The position numbers were made by a program, and so were the translations under genes. This document shows, in pieces, positions 41,148 to 48,539 of a DNA stretch of 64,000 bases. The stretch's first letter is position 1. Each line of letters opens with the position of its first letter. The notes under the pieces are model-generated. The model was not told the DNA's origin. It made no database searches and worked only from the letters and a program-made list of their open reading frames with translations. Source of the DNA: Micromonospora craniellae (GTDB lineage: Bacteria > Actinomycetota > Actinomycetes > Mycobacteriales > Micromonosporaceae); the NCBI RefSeq assembly GCF_014764405.1, contig NZ_CP061725.1, positions 3,596,001-3,660,000 on the forward strand, read 5' to 3'.

Positions 41148-42827
41148 TCAGCGTCCGATCGCGGCCTGGACGTCGGCGACCGTCACGGTACGCAACTCGT
41201 CGAGGCTGGGTCGCTGGCCGGTCTGGCGCAGTCGCTGTGCCTGTGCCTTGCGTACGCCCTCGAACAGCTTGCGCGCCTCCCGGGCGTTGCCGAAGTTCTC
41301 GTCCCGTTCGATCGTGCCGAAGTGCTCCCGGAGCACCTCGGAGACCCCGTCGTCCAGAAGGTATTCGTCGCCGGTGGCCATCCGTTCCACGATGACGACC
41401 AACTGCTCCGGCGAGTAGTTGCCGAACTCGACGGTCCGCGCGAAGCGGGAGGCAAGACCGGCGTTGGCGTCCAGGAACGTCACCATGTCACCGGTGTAGC
41501 CGGCGGCGATCACGGCGACCTCGTCGCGGTGGTCCTCCATCAGCTTGACCAGCGTGTCGATGGCCTCCTGACCGAAGTCGCCGCCGCTGCCGAACGAGCG
41601 GGAGAGGGTGTACGCCTCGTCGATGAAGAGCACGCCGCCCCGCGCCTGATCGAACGCGGCGGCGGTCTTCTCGGCGGTGTGGCCCAGATACTGTCCGACC
41701 AGGTCGCGGCGGGACACCTCGCGGAACGAGCCGCCGGGCAGCGCACCCAGCGCGGCGAGCAACTCGCCGTAGATGCGGGCCACCGTGGTCTTGCCGGTGC
41801 CCGGCGCACCCGCGAAGATCAGGTGGTGGCTCACCGCGCCGACCGGCAGCCCGGCGCTGCGCCGCCACTCGTTGACCTGGATCTCGTCGATCAGGGCGCG
41901 GACCTCGTCCTTCACTGACTCCAGGCCGACCATCGCCTCCAGGTCGGCGAGCAGCTTCTCCACCCGGGCGGTGTCCTGCGGCGTGGCGGCGCGGGCCGCT
42001 GCCGCACCGAAGGCCGCCTGCCGGCTCACCCGGCCCTCCACGATGGTCGGGGAGGCGCCCTCGGCGATCTCGATCGCCGGTTCGGCGGTGTTCTCGGTGG
42101 TGCACTCGGTGACCGAGCCCTGGCAGCCCCGGCCGAACGAGACCGCCGGGCCACGGGTGTCCCGGATCCGGCAGCGCCGCAGCACCGGCGCGCTCTGGTG
42201 CACCACGGCGACCCCGGCCTGACCGATCTGCGAGATCTCGCAGGCCTCGATGGTGGGCTTGCCGTACTGGTAGATGTAGATGCCCCGGTTGCCGCACCGG
42301 GTCACGGTGGTGGTGCGGATCGTCGGGGCGGCGCCGATCCGCACGATGATGCCGTCCTCGGCGAGATCGGTGAACTCGCACCCTTCGACGCTGCCGTCGG
42401 AGTCCTCGACCACCAGGCCGTAGCGTCCCCCGGTGACCCGGCAGCGGGCCAGGTTGAACTCCGAGCGACCGGCGATCTGGACGGCGGCGCCGAAGCCCGC
42501 GCTCAGCTCGCAACCGGTCAGCGTCAGCTTCGCCCGGTCCGCCACCACGACCGGCGCGTCACCCGCCTTGAGCACCAGGTCACGCAGCTCCAGCCGGCCG
42601 GAGTTGCAGGAGACCGTCGGGTACGTCCCGGAGGAGGCGTCGATGGTCACCGTGCCCGGCCCCTCGGCGGCGACGACGGTGGCGCCACGATCGTTGACGA
42701 ACAGCGCCTCGTAGTAGGTGCCGGGGCTGACCGCGACGACGGCGTCGTCGCCCGCCGCCGCAAGTGCCTCCCCAATGGACGGGTAGGCGCCGGCTTGGTC
42801 CGTCGAGACGAGAAGGGTGCGCGTCAT
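41148..42827 (-). CDS. beta-helix/AAA+ ATPase fusion (EccA/CbbX-like)
   Basis: 559 residues. The first ~265 form a right-handed parallel beta-helix with regular 22-24-residue rungs (LVLKAGDAPVVVADRAKLTL, GRYGLVVEDSDGSVEGCEF, RCGNRGIYIYQYGKPTIEAC). Residues about 295-559 are a CbbX/EccA-type AAA+ domain: Walker A GAPGTGKTT (340-348), Walker B GVLFIDEAY (398-406), sensor and ARG residues in NAGLASRFARTVEF. EccA proteins of mycobacteria have a TPR N-terminus instead, so the partner-recognition half has been exchanged. It sits immediately before eccE in the operon and probably remodels or releases substrates in the cytoplasm. Confidence 0.85.
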   Translation of the reverse strand: MTRTLLVSTDQAGAYPSIGEALAAAGDDAVVAVSPGTYYEALFVNDRGATVVAAEGPGTVTIDASSGTYPTVSCNSGRLELRDLVLKAGDAPVVVADRAKLTLTGCELSAGFGAAVQIAGRSEFNLARCRVTGGRYGLVVEDSDGSVEGCEFTDLAEDGIIVRIGAAPTIRTTTVTRCGNRGIYIYQYGKPTIEACEISQIGQAGVAVVHQSAPVLRRCRIRDTRGPAVSFGRGCQGSVTECTTENTAEPAIEIAEGASPTIVEGRVSRQAAFGAAAARAATPQDTARVEKLLADLEAMVGLESVKDEVRALIDEIQVNEWRRSAGLPVGAVSHHLIFAGAPGTGKTTVARIYGELLAALGALPGGSFREVSRRDLVGQYLGHTAEKTAAAFDQARGGVLFIDEAYTLSRSFGSGGDFGQEAIDTLVKLMEDHRDEVAVIAAGYTGDMVTFLDANAGLASRFARTVEFGNYSPEQLVVIVERMATGDEYLLDDGVSEVLREHFGTIERDENFGNAREARKLFEGVRKAQAQRLRQTGQRPSLDELRTVTVADVQAAIGR

Positions 42828-42923
42828 GGCTCCGGGGCTTCGTGCGGCGAACAGGTGGGGGCTGGACCGACGATATCCCAGCCGGACTACGCCATGGGAG
42901 CCTGTCGCGGCCGGGATGCGGCG

Positions 42924-43267
42924 TCAGCCGACCGAGGGCTGCGGGTGTGACTGCGGTACGAGGACCTCGACGCCGGACCAGTCGATGTACTCGTTGGCGA
43001 ATTCCCGGTCGGGCTCGCCATCCGGGTCGAGAGTGCCGTACGAGGCATAGAAGCGACCGAAGCCGTACCCGCCGGTGGACAGGGTGGCCAACGCCCAGGG
43101 CCGCAGCTTGGCGGAGAGCTCCCCGGGTGCTGCCGGTCCTCGGTGACCCGGACGACGCCGAGCAGGTCGTACGACTGCGCGACCGTGCCGGCGTCGAGCA
43201 CCCGGCACAGCGAGAACGCGTACGGCACCTGTTCCGCCTGATAGACCCACCGACCCGAGTACCCCAT
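42924..43267 (-). pseudogene. small conserved gene with a frameshift
   Basis: ATG 43267 starts MGYSGRWVYQAEQVPYAFSL, continuing YDLLGVVRVTEDR. At about 43138 the sense moves to another frame (APGELSAKLRPWALATLSTG, YGFGRFYASYG, SGVEVLVPQSH), ending at 42924. Both halves read as one plausible ~113-residue protein with a single base lost or gained. This may be a true mutation or a sequence error. Family not named; it lies divergent from the XRE regulator of the R-M island. Confidence 0.65.
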
Positions 43268-43324
43268 CACTGCCCTCCGTCCATAGAAGCTCGACTGATT
43301 TTCCGACAATGCACGATGTCACGG

Positions 43325-43334
43325 TTGATATCAA
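43325..43334. promoter_or_regulatory. palindrome in the XRE promoter
   Basis: ttgatatcaa, a perfect 10-base palindrome in an AT-rich island between the frameshifted small gene and the XRE regulator. An aggagg ribosome site for the regulator follows at 43379. Possible autoregulatory site. Confidence 0.4.
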
Positions 43335-43388
43335 GCTTGCAGGAGGGAATACTTGCTATTGTTAATGGCATCGATTCAAGGAGGCAGC

Positions 43389-44297
43389 ATGTCTACGTCA
43401 CCCACTGGTGCTGCTGGCGCACGGCGGCCACTGTCACAGATGGAGTCCTCACCCGTAGTGCAGGCATGGGAGCTGGGGTTACGCCTCCGTCAGCGCCGAG
43501 AGGAGGTCGGTCTGACCGCTGCGGCGGCGGGTCGGGCGATCGGCATCATCCAGGCGTACGTCTCCGGCGTGGAGGCTGGTCGAGTCAAGCTTCCTGCTCA
43601 CCGGCTGGCCCAGATCGTGGAGACCTACGAGTTGGAGCCGGAGGACGCGGCCGAGTTGGAGGAGCTACGGTCGGGTGCGTCCCGACGTGGCTGGTGGCAC
43701 GAGTACGCCCAGCTCTTTCCGGCGGAGTTCCTCCGCTACCTGGGCTACGAGGCCGGTGCCGAGCAGGTGCGTGGCTTCCATCCGGAGGTTATCCACGGCC
43801 TGTTGCAGACCGAGGAGTACGCCCGCGCGGTGATCCGGGGTGGCTCCACCACGATCCGGCTCACCGAGGTCGACCGGCGGGTGGCTGTCCGGATGGCACG
43901 CCAGGCCCGACTCGACGGCCCGCATCCGCTGCGCATCAGCGCCGTGCTCAGTGAGGGCGCGTTGCGTCAGCAGGTCGGTGGCGCGAAGGTGATGCGCGGA
44001 CAGCTCGATCATCTGGTCCGCCTCGCCACCGACCGGCCCGAGCAGTTCGAGATCCGGGTGCTGCCCTTCACCGTCGGAGCGCATCCCGCCTTCGGCGGTC
44101 CGTTCCAGGTGCTGTCCTTCGCGTCACCTCGGCTTCCCGACCTGGTCTGTCAGGAGATCCTGACCTCCATCGACATTATCGACCAGCCGGTGCGGGTCAC
44201 GGACTATGTGGTCACCTTCGCCGAGACCCGTGAGCTGGCGCTAGGCTCGGAAAAGTCGCTCGACTTCATCCGCCGGACTGCCAAGGAGATGACGTGA
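43389..44297 (+). CDS. XRE-family regulator with DUF5753 domain
   Basis: 302 residues from ATG 43389 (caaggaggcagc before it). The HTH is near residues 28-85 (LGLRLRQRREEVGLTAAAAG, GIIQAYVSGVEAGRVKLP), followed by DUF5753 (WWHEYAQLFPAEFLRYLGYE, FHPEVIHGLLQTEEYARAVI, ISAVLSEGALRQQVGG, EQFEIRVLPFTVGAHPAFGG). It is the second such regulator in the window and is clearly diverged from the one at 29659. It leads directly into a DUF397 gene and then the DNA-modification genes, which it may control. Confidence 0.92.
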   Translation: MSTSPTGAAGARRPLSQMESSPVVQAWELGLRLRQRREEVGLTAAAAGRAIGIIQAYVSGVEAGRVKLPAHRLAQIVETYELEPEDAAELEELRSGASRRGWWHEYAQLFPAEFLRYLGYEAGAEQVRGFHPEVIHGLLQTEEYARAVIRGGSTTIRLTEVDRRVAVRMARQARLDGPHPLRISAVLSEGALRQQVGGAKVMRGQLDHLVRLATDRPEQFEIRVLPFTVGAHPAFGGPFQVLSFASPRLPDLVCQEILTSIDIIDQPVRVTDYVVTFAETRELALGSEKSLDFIRRTAKEMT

Positions 44298-44503
44298 CTG
44301 CGCAGCCCTTCGCCGTCGACCGTGACTGGTTCAAGTCCTCCCGCAGCTCCGACAACGCCAACTGTGTCGAGGTGCGGCTTGCTGGTGGTGGGGTGGGCGT
44401 ACGGGATTCGAAAGATCGTGGTGGTCCGGTTCTCGCCTTCGGTGACGGTGCCTGGTCTGCCTTCCTGCACGCGTTGAAGGCCGATGCGGCCCCACCGGCG
44501 TAG
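44294..44503 (+). CDS. DUF397 protein
   Basis: 69 residues. DWFKSSRSSDNANCVEVRLA, VGVRDSKDRGGPVLAF and WSAFLHALKAD follow the DUF397 pattern fully. GTG start overlaps the regulator's stop by four bases. The following 184 bases (44504-44687) are non-coding and AT-richer than the surroundings, and carry the methyltransferase promoter. Confidence 0.9.
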   Translation: MTAQPFAVDRDWFKSSRSSDNANCVEVRLAGGGVGVRDSKDRGGPVLAFGDGAWSAFLHALKADAAPPA

Positions 44504-44687
44504 TCGCCACCTCCGCCGAGGCGTCGGAGTCGGCACTAACTTGATCTTCGCTCCTCGGGCTGACTTCATGCGGACCAGCGATTCTCCCGGTGGCGCCTCT
44601 GTGGTCATGTATGCACCATCTGTAAGTTTGGGCGAATGCTGGCGTGCCGGTGGAGCGGTGATCCTATGGCGCCTGTAGGGTGCTCCC

Positions 44688-45833
44688 GTGGTGGAGGAGT
44701 TGGCAGGTGAACCGCAGCCGACCATCCGGGCAGCAGAATTCTTTGCGGGCATCGGGTTGGTCAGGGAGGCTCTGGAGCCACTCGGTGTTGAGGTGGTGTG
44801 GGCCAACGACATCGAGAGGGCGAAACGTGATGCGTATGCCGCCAACCATGAGGCCACCCATTTCCAGCTAGCGGACGTCCGGAAGGTTGCCGCCACGGAT
44901 CTTCCTCCGAATATTGATCTAGCGACGAGTAGTTTTCCTTGCGTGGATCTGTCGCTTGCTGGCAACCGTCGAGGGCTCGTTGGCTCACAATCAGGCATGT
45001 TCTGGGAGTTTGCGAGAGTCCTACAGGAGATGCAGGAGCAGCGCCCCCGCGTGGTCCTCCTAGAGAACGTTCAGGGCTTCGCCACAAGCCATGGCGGCAA
45101 GGATCTTACTGACGCCTTGGTCAGGCTTTCTGAGCTGGGCTACTCCTGTGACGTTTTCGCTGTTGATGCCCGGCACTTCGTGCCGCAGTCACGGCCTCGA
45201 ATGTTCATTGTCGGGATCCGCAGCGACCTTCCACCACAGGCGCGAACGGGCATTCCCCCGATCTCGGACGCCCGTCCTCCGTGGGTTCAGCGTGTGCACA
45301 CCGCGCATGAACACCTCCGGATGCATTACCTGCCGCTTCCTGACCTTCCTCAAGGCCCGCAAGACTTGTCCAGCGTCATCGAGAAGATGGACGAGGCTGA
45401 TCCTCGATGGTGGACCCACGACCGGGTGGCCGCCTTCGTGGAGTCCCTGAGCCCAGTGCAGACCGCTCGCATGGAGGTCCTCCGAGACGCCAGGAACATC
45501 TCTTGGCGGACCGCCTACCGCAGGACGAGGCGTGGCGTTGCCGTCTGGGAACTCCGCCGAGACGCGATCGGCGGCTGCCTACGTACAACGGGAGGTGGCT
45601 CCAGCAAGCAGGCGCTCGTCGAGATCGGCAAGGGTGTGGTCCAAGTCCGTTGGATGACGCCGCTGGAGTATGCGCGGATGATGGGTGCCGGCTCGTACAA
45701 GCTCAACGGCGGGACGCCTAACCAGGCGCTGTTTGGCTTCGGCGACGCTGTCGTCGTGGACGTGATCCGGTGGATCGGACAGCACTATCTGATTCCCGCG
45801 TTGCTCTGGCAGAAAGTGCCGCAAGCCACGTAG
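44688..45833 (+). CDS. C5-cytosine DNA methyltransferase
   Basis: 381 residues. Motif I is AAEFFAGIGLVREALE, motif IV carries the catalytic Cys85 in SSFPCVDLSLAGNRRG, motif VI is LLENVQGF, motif VIII is PQSRPRMFIVGIR, a variable target-recognition region lies about 210-310, and motifs IX-X are RWMTPLEYARMMG ... FGFGDAVVVDVIRWIGQ. It methylates cytosine at C5 in a specific DNA site. GTG 44688 follows a tagggt hexamer by six bases (leaderless pattern). Base composition is lower in GC than the flanking secretion genes, suggesting acquired DNA. Forms a set with the next two nuclease genes. Confidence 0.95.
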   Translation: MVEELAGEPQPTIRAAEFFAGIGLVREALEPLGVEVVWANDIERAKRDAYAANHEATHFQLADVRKVAATDLPPNIDLATSSFPCVDLSLAGNRRGLVGSQSGMFWEFARVLQEMQEQRPRVVLLENVQGFATSHGGKDLTDALVRLSELGYSCDVFAVDARHFVPQSRPRMFIVGIRSDLPPQARTGIPPISDARPPWVQRVHTAHEHLRMHYLPLPDLPQGPQDLSSVIEKMDEADPRWWTHDRVAAFVESLSPVQTARMEVLRDARNISWRTAYRRTRRGVAVWELRRDAIGGCLRTTGGGSSKQALVEIGKGVVQVRWMTPLEYARMMGAGSYKLNGGTPNQALFGFGDAVVVDVIRWIGQHYLIPALLWQKVPQAT

Positions 45834-45869
45834 CATGCCTCGGCACTGTCCGAGAATCTATGGAGCATC

Positions 45870-46592
45870 GTGGCAAGGATCCCGAAGAAGGACCAGCCGC
45901 CGCGCGCGGTGAAGCTCATCCGCGCCGAGCTGGGCAATGTGATGGCACTCGCCGATCCTAATGATCCGGCCCACCGGATCGGTGATGCGGTCGGCGTCTA
46001 CGCCTACTTTGACTATGACGATGAGCCGATCTACGTCGGCCAGACTTCGTCGTCCTTCCGGGACCGAATATCCCGCCACCTGACCGGGCAACGGTCAGAC
46101 GCTGTCGCGAAATTCATCTTGGATCCTTTTGAGGTGGCGTCCGTATCCATGTGGAGTCTGCCGCATGTCGCGGAAGCGGAGAGTCTGAAGAGGCCCGGAC
46201 AGCCGGCGGGGTCATCCGAGAAGAAGACTCTCCTAAATCCGTACGAGTACACTGTCTATCGGACACTCGAAGCCCAGTCCAATTTTGGTGCCGTCTTGAA
46301 TGAGGGGGCGATCCAGCCGTCCGAGCTGGTCGATCTTCCGCCCAGAGTGCATGCATGCATCATTCCCGATGAGTTGTGGGAGGACAGAAAGCACTCAGAT
46401 GTGCGTATCGCGCGCCGAGCGGCCACCATATCTCGTCTGTCGCAGATGATCTCTGAGCGTGAGGTGTCGGGTGGGATGCGCCGAACTCTGCTCCTCCAGG
46501 CCCAGCGGCTGACCTGGCTTGCCGAGCAACGCATCTATGAGATCGGTGCCGAGTTGCCCGATTCGGAGGACGCGTCGATTGGCGACGAGTAG
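45870..46592 (+). CDS. GIY-YIG nuclease, probable restriction endonuclease
   Basis: 240 residues. The GIY-YIG core lies near residues 40-75: GVYAYFDYDDEPIYVGQTSS then SFRDRISRHL (catalytic Arg). A later Glu in LNPYEYTVYRTLE can serve as the metal ligand. The helical C-terminal part is not recognised. GIY-YIG restriction enzymes such as Eco29kI have similar size and sit beside C5 methyltransferases, so this is the likely cutting partner of the methylase 36 bases upstream. GTG start with ggag before it. The target site cannot be read from sequence. Confidence 0.82.
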   Translation: MARIPKKDQPPRAVKLIRAELGNVMALADPNDPAHRIGDAVGVYAYFDYDDEPIYVGQTSSSFRDRISRHLTGQRSDAVAKFILDPFEVASVSMWSLPHVAEAESLKRPGQPAGSSEKKTLLNPYEYTVYRTLEAQSNFGAVLNEGAIQPSELVDLPPRVHACIIPDELWEDRKHSDVRIARRAATISRLSQMISEREVSGGMRRTLLLQAQRLTWLAEQRIYEIGAELPDSEDASIGDE

Positions 46593-46622
46593 GGATCGCC
46601 TCCGATGTCGTAGTATCGACGT

Positions 46623-47447
46623 GTGCCACGACGCCGCGTGGAACTCTCCCCCGATGACCCCCGCCACGGGACGACGAACGGTTACGGCAACCTCGGATGC
46701 CGGTGTGAGCGCTGCCGTGGGGCTCACCGGCAGAGCCACAGCCGATACATGCAAGGGGTGCGAAGATCAAGGGAACTCGTCAGCGGCAGCTCCGGCCACG
46801 GAACATCGTATCGGTATGATGTCGGATGTCGATGCGATGAATGTCGAGAGGCGCACAACTCCAAGAGCCGGGAAACCAAGCAGCGTCTTCGGGAGCGCCG
46901 GCTCAGCGAACGCGGCAAGTCATTGAGTGATCGACTTCCCCCAGCGCCGCCTCCCTCATCAGCGTCGGCGTCAATGCGCTCGAACCGGCATCGAGACACC
47001 AAGCCTGAGCTGCGACTACGCAGGGCGCTTTACGCGCGCGGCCATCGTTATCGAGTCGCTCTCCAGGTAGTCGCAGCCGGGATGAGAGTCCGACCTGACC
47101 TGGTCTACCCAAAGCGGAAGATCGCCGTTTTCATCGATGGCTGCTATTGGCACCGCTGTCCGGAGCACGGCAGGTTGCCTGCCGATCCAACCGGGTACTG
47201 GGCCGCAAAGCTTCAACGCAACGTAGATCGAGACCTCCGTGTCACCGGCGCGCTCACGGCGGAGGGATGGCACGTGCTGCGCGTTTGGGAGCACGTGCCC
47301 CTTGAGGACGCGGTGGTCCTCGTAGAGGCCGCCTGGCAAGCTAGGGCTGTCCTGCCCCTCAAGCCACCTCAGCCAACCCGCCTGCCGTCAATCGGTCCTC
47401 CTGGAGAGCCGACCGCCGCCGGTCCCGCCACGTCGAGCGGACCTTGA
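46623..47447 (+). CDS. Vsr-like endonuclease with duplicated Cys-rich N-terminal module
   Basis: 274 residues. Residues about 10-75 hold two copies of a short module (HGTTNGYGNLGCRCERCRGA; HGTSYRYDVGCRCDECREAH), each with CxC..C that could bind zinc. From about 118 a Vsr domain follows: HRDTKPELRLRRALYARGHR, catalytic Asp in RPDLVY, GCYWHRCPEHG, NVDRDLRVTGAL, WHVLRVWEHVP. Vsr enzymes nick T:G mismatches left by deamination of methyl-cytosine, which fits the methylase nearby. GTG 46623 follows tagtat by six bases (leaderless). The Pro-rich tail is disordered. Confidence 0.87.
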   Translation: MPRRRVELSPDDPRHGTTNGYGNLGCRCERCRGAHRQSHSRYMQGVRRSRELVSGSSGHGTSYRYDVGCRCDECREAHNSKSRETKQRLRERRLSERGKSLSDRLPPAPPPSSASASMRSNRHRDTKPELRLRRALYARGHRYRVALQVVAAGMRVRPDLVYPKRKIAVFIDGCYWHRCPEHGRLPADPTGYWAAKLQRNVDRDLRVTGALTAEGWHVLRVWEHVPLEDAVVLVEAAWQARAVLPLKPPQPTRLPSIGPPGEPTAAGPATSSGP

Positions 47448-47673
47448 CGCTACGGACGTCGGCAGGTCGGACGGTGGTCTGTTCGGCTTGCCCGGGTCGA
47501 TGGCAAGCGGGATGGCCTGCGCCCTCCCGGCGGGAGCTCGGCCCTCGCGGCTCGACCGGCTCGACGGGCGAGGCCCGGGCCGCGCCGGGACTTCGATGCA
47601 CGCGCTGGCTAGGCTCGGCGGGCGAGTTCGGGCCCGCACCGGGCCGGATCCTTGTCGACGTGCGGGAGGACGG

Positions 47674-48057
47674 ATGACGCAGCCGCGGATGCTGCCGCTG
47701 GCGGCGGGTGCGCTGCTGGCCGACGGCGCCGTCTACACCCACACCTCGATACGCGGTGACGTGCCGCCGGACCTGCATCCGGTGGTCCGCCGCTTCCTGC
47801 ACGGCCTGCCGGTCGACCAGCGTGAACGCTTCGCCGGCTGGTGCGCCGAGGCGGTGCTGGTCTCCGACCGCCTGTACGCCGCAGAGGAGGGCGGGCCGCC
47901 GATCGAGGCGGCTCGGGCCCGTGCGCTGCTCTGGGGCGCGAAGGTACGGGTGACCCGGGTACGCGAGGAGGGCGATCCCCGCCACGGCGAGGTCCAGCCG
48001 CCCTGCCGATCCTGCGCTGCGCTGCTCGACTGGTTCGGTATGGAGGCGTTGACGTGA
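47674..48057 (+). CDS. YwqJ-like deaminase-fold protein
   Basis: 127 residues from ATG 47674 (gggaggacgg before it). YTHTSIRGDVPPDLHPVVRR, then the zinc motifs of the deaminase superfamily: C57-A-E59 in GWCAEAVLVSD and C111-x2-C114 in QPPCRSCAALLDWFG. YwqJ-like deaminases usually form the toxic C-terminus of large secreted proteins. Here the domain stands alone beside immunity-type genes and inside a type VII locus. It may be a small effector or a retained toxin tip. The 226 bases upstream show no gene I can support. Confidence 0.8.
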   Translation: MTQPRMLPLAAGALLADGAVYTHTSIRGDVPPDLHPVVRRFLHGLPVDQRERFAGWCAEAVLVSDRLYAAEEGGPPIEAARARALLWGAKVRVTRVREEGDPRHGEVQPPCRSCAALLDWFGMEALT

Positions 48058-48539
48058 CCGGACGGTTCCCACCCCTGGTGGCCGAGGCCCTTGCCGAGGC
48101 GGGCTGGTCGCCCGAGGGCCGCGACGACGACCGGGGCCGCGAGTGGGCGTTGCGGATCGCCGCCCACGCCACCTCCGGCGGCCGTCAGCACGTGATGACG
48201 GCTGCGGCCGTCGCCGCGTACGCCGAGTTCGGCGGCTTACGGGTACAGCCCCGGGGCGAGGGCGAGCAGATCGCACCGAGCGAGTTCCACCTGGACCCGT
48301 TCCTGGTGCGGCAGTCGGTGGAGACGCTCGCCGAACTGGCCGAGGCGATCGGGGCGCCGCTCAGCCCGCTCGGCGAGGAGGGCGGCGGCACCGGGATCCT
48401 CGCCGTCGACGCGCAGGGCCGGGTGTTCGTGCTGGACCACACCGGGGACTGGTTCCTCGGGGCGGACCTGGACGAGGCGATCACCGGCCTGGTGCTCGGC
48501 CGGCAGCCGCAGCGGATGGACCGGGACGGCGGCTGGTGA
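48054..48539 (+). CDS. SUKH-3 family immunity-type protein
   Basis: 161 residues. FPPLVAEALAEAGWSPEGRD at the start, YAEFGGLRVQPRG in the middle, DPFLVRQSVETLAELAEAIG and GILAVDAQGRVFVLDHTGDW ... LGADLDEAITGLVLG at the end are the SUKH-3 landmarks. SUKH proteins neutralise nuclease and deaminase toxins. The GTG start overlaps the deaminase stop by four bases, the arrangement expected for a toxin-immunity pair. Confidence 0.85.
   Translation: MTGRFPPLVAEALAEAGWSPEGRDDDRGREWALRIAAHATSGGRQHVMTAAAVAAYAEFGGLRVQPRGEGEQIAPSEFHLDPFLVRQSVETLAELAEAIGAPLSPLGEEGGGTGILAVDAQGRVFVLDHTGDWFLGADLDEAITGLVLGRQPQRMDRDGGW

Noticed and set aside
47448..47673. In-frame extension of the deaminase gene to 47488
   Set aside because: The extension is Arg/Pro/Gly-rich with no domain or ribosome site, whereas ATG 47674 has a clear gggagga site.
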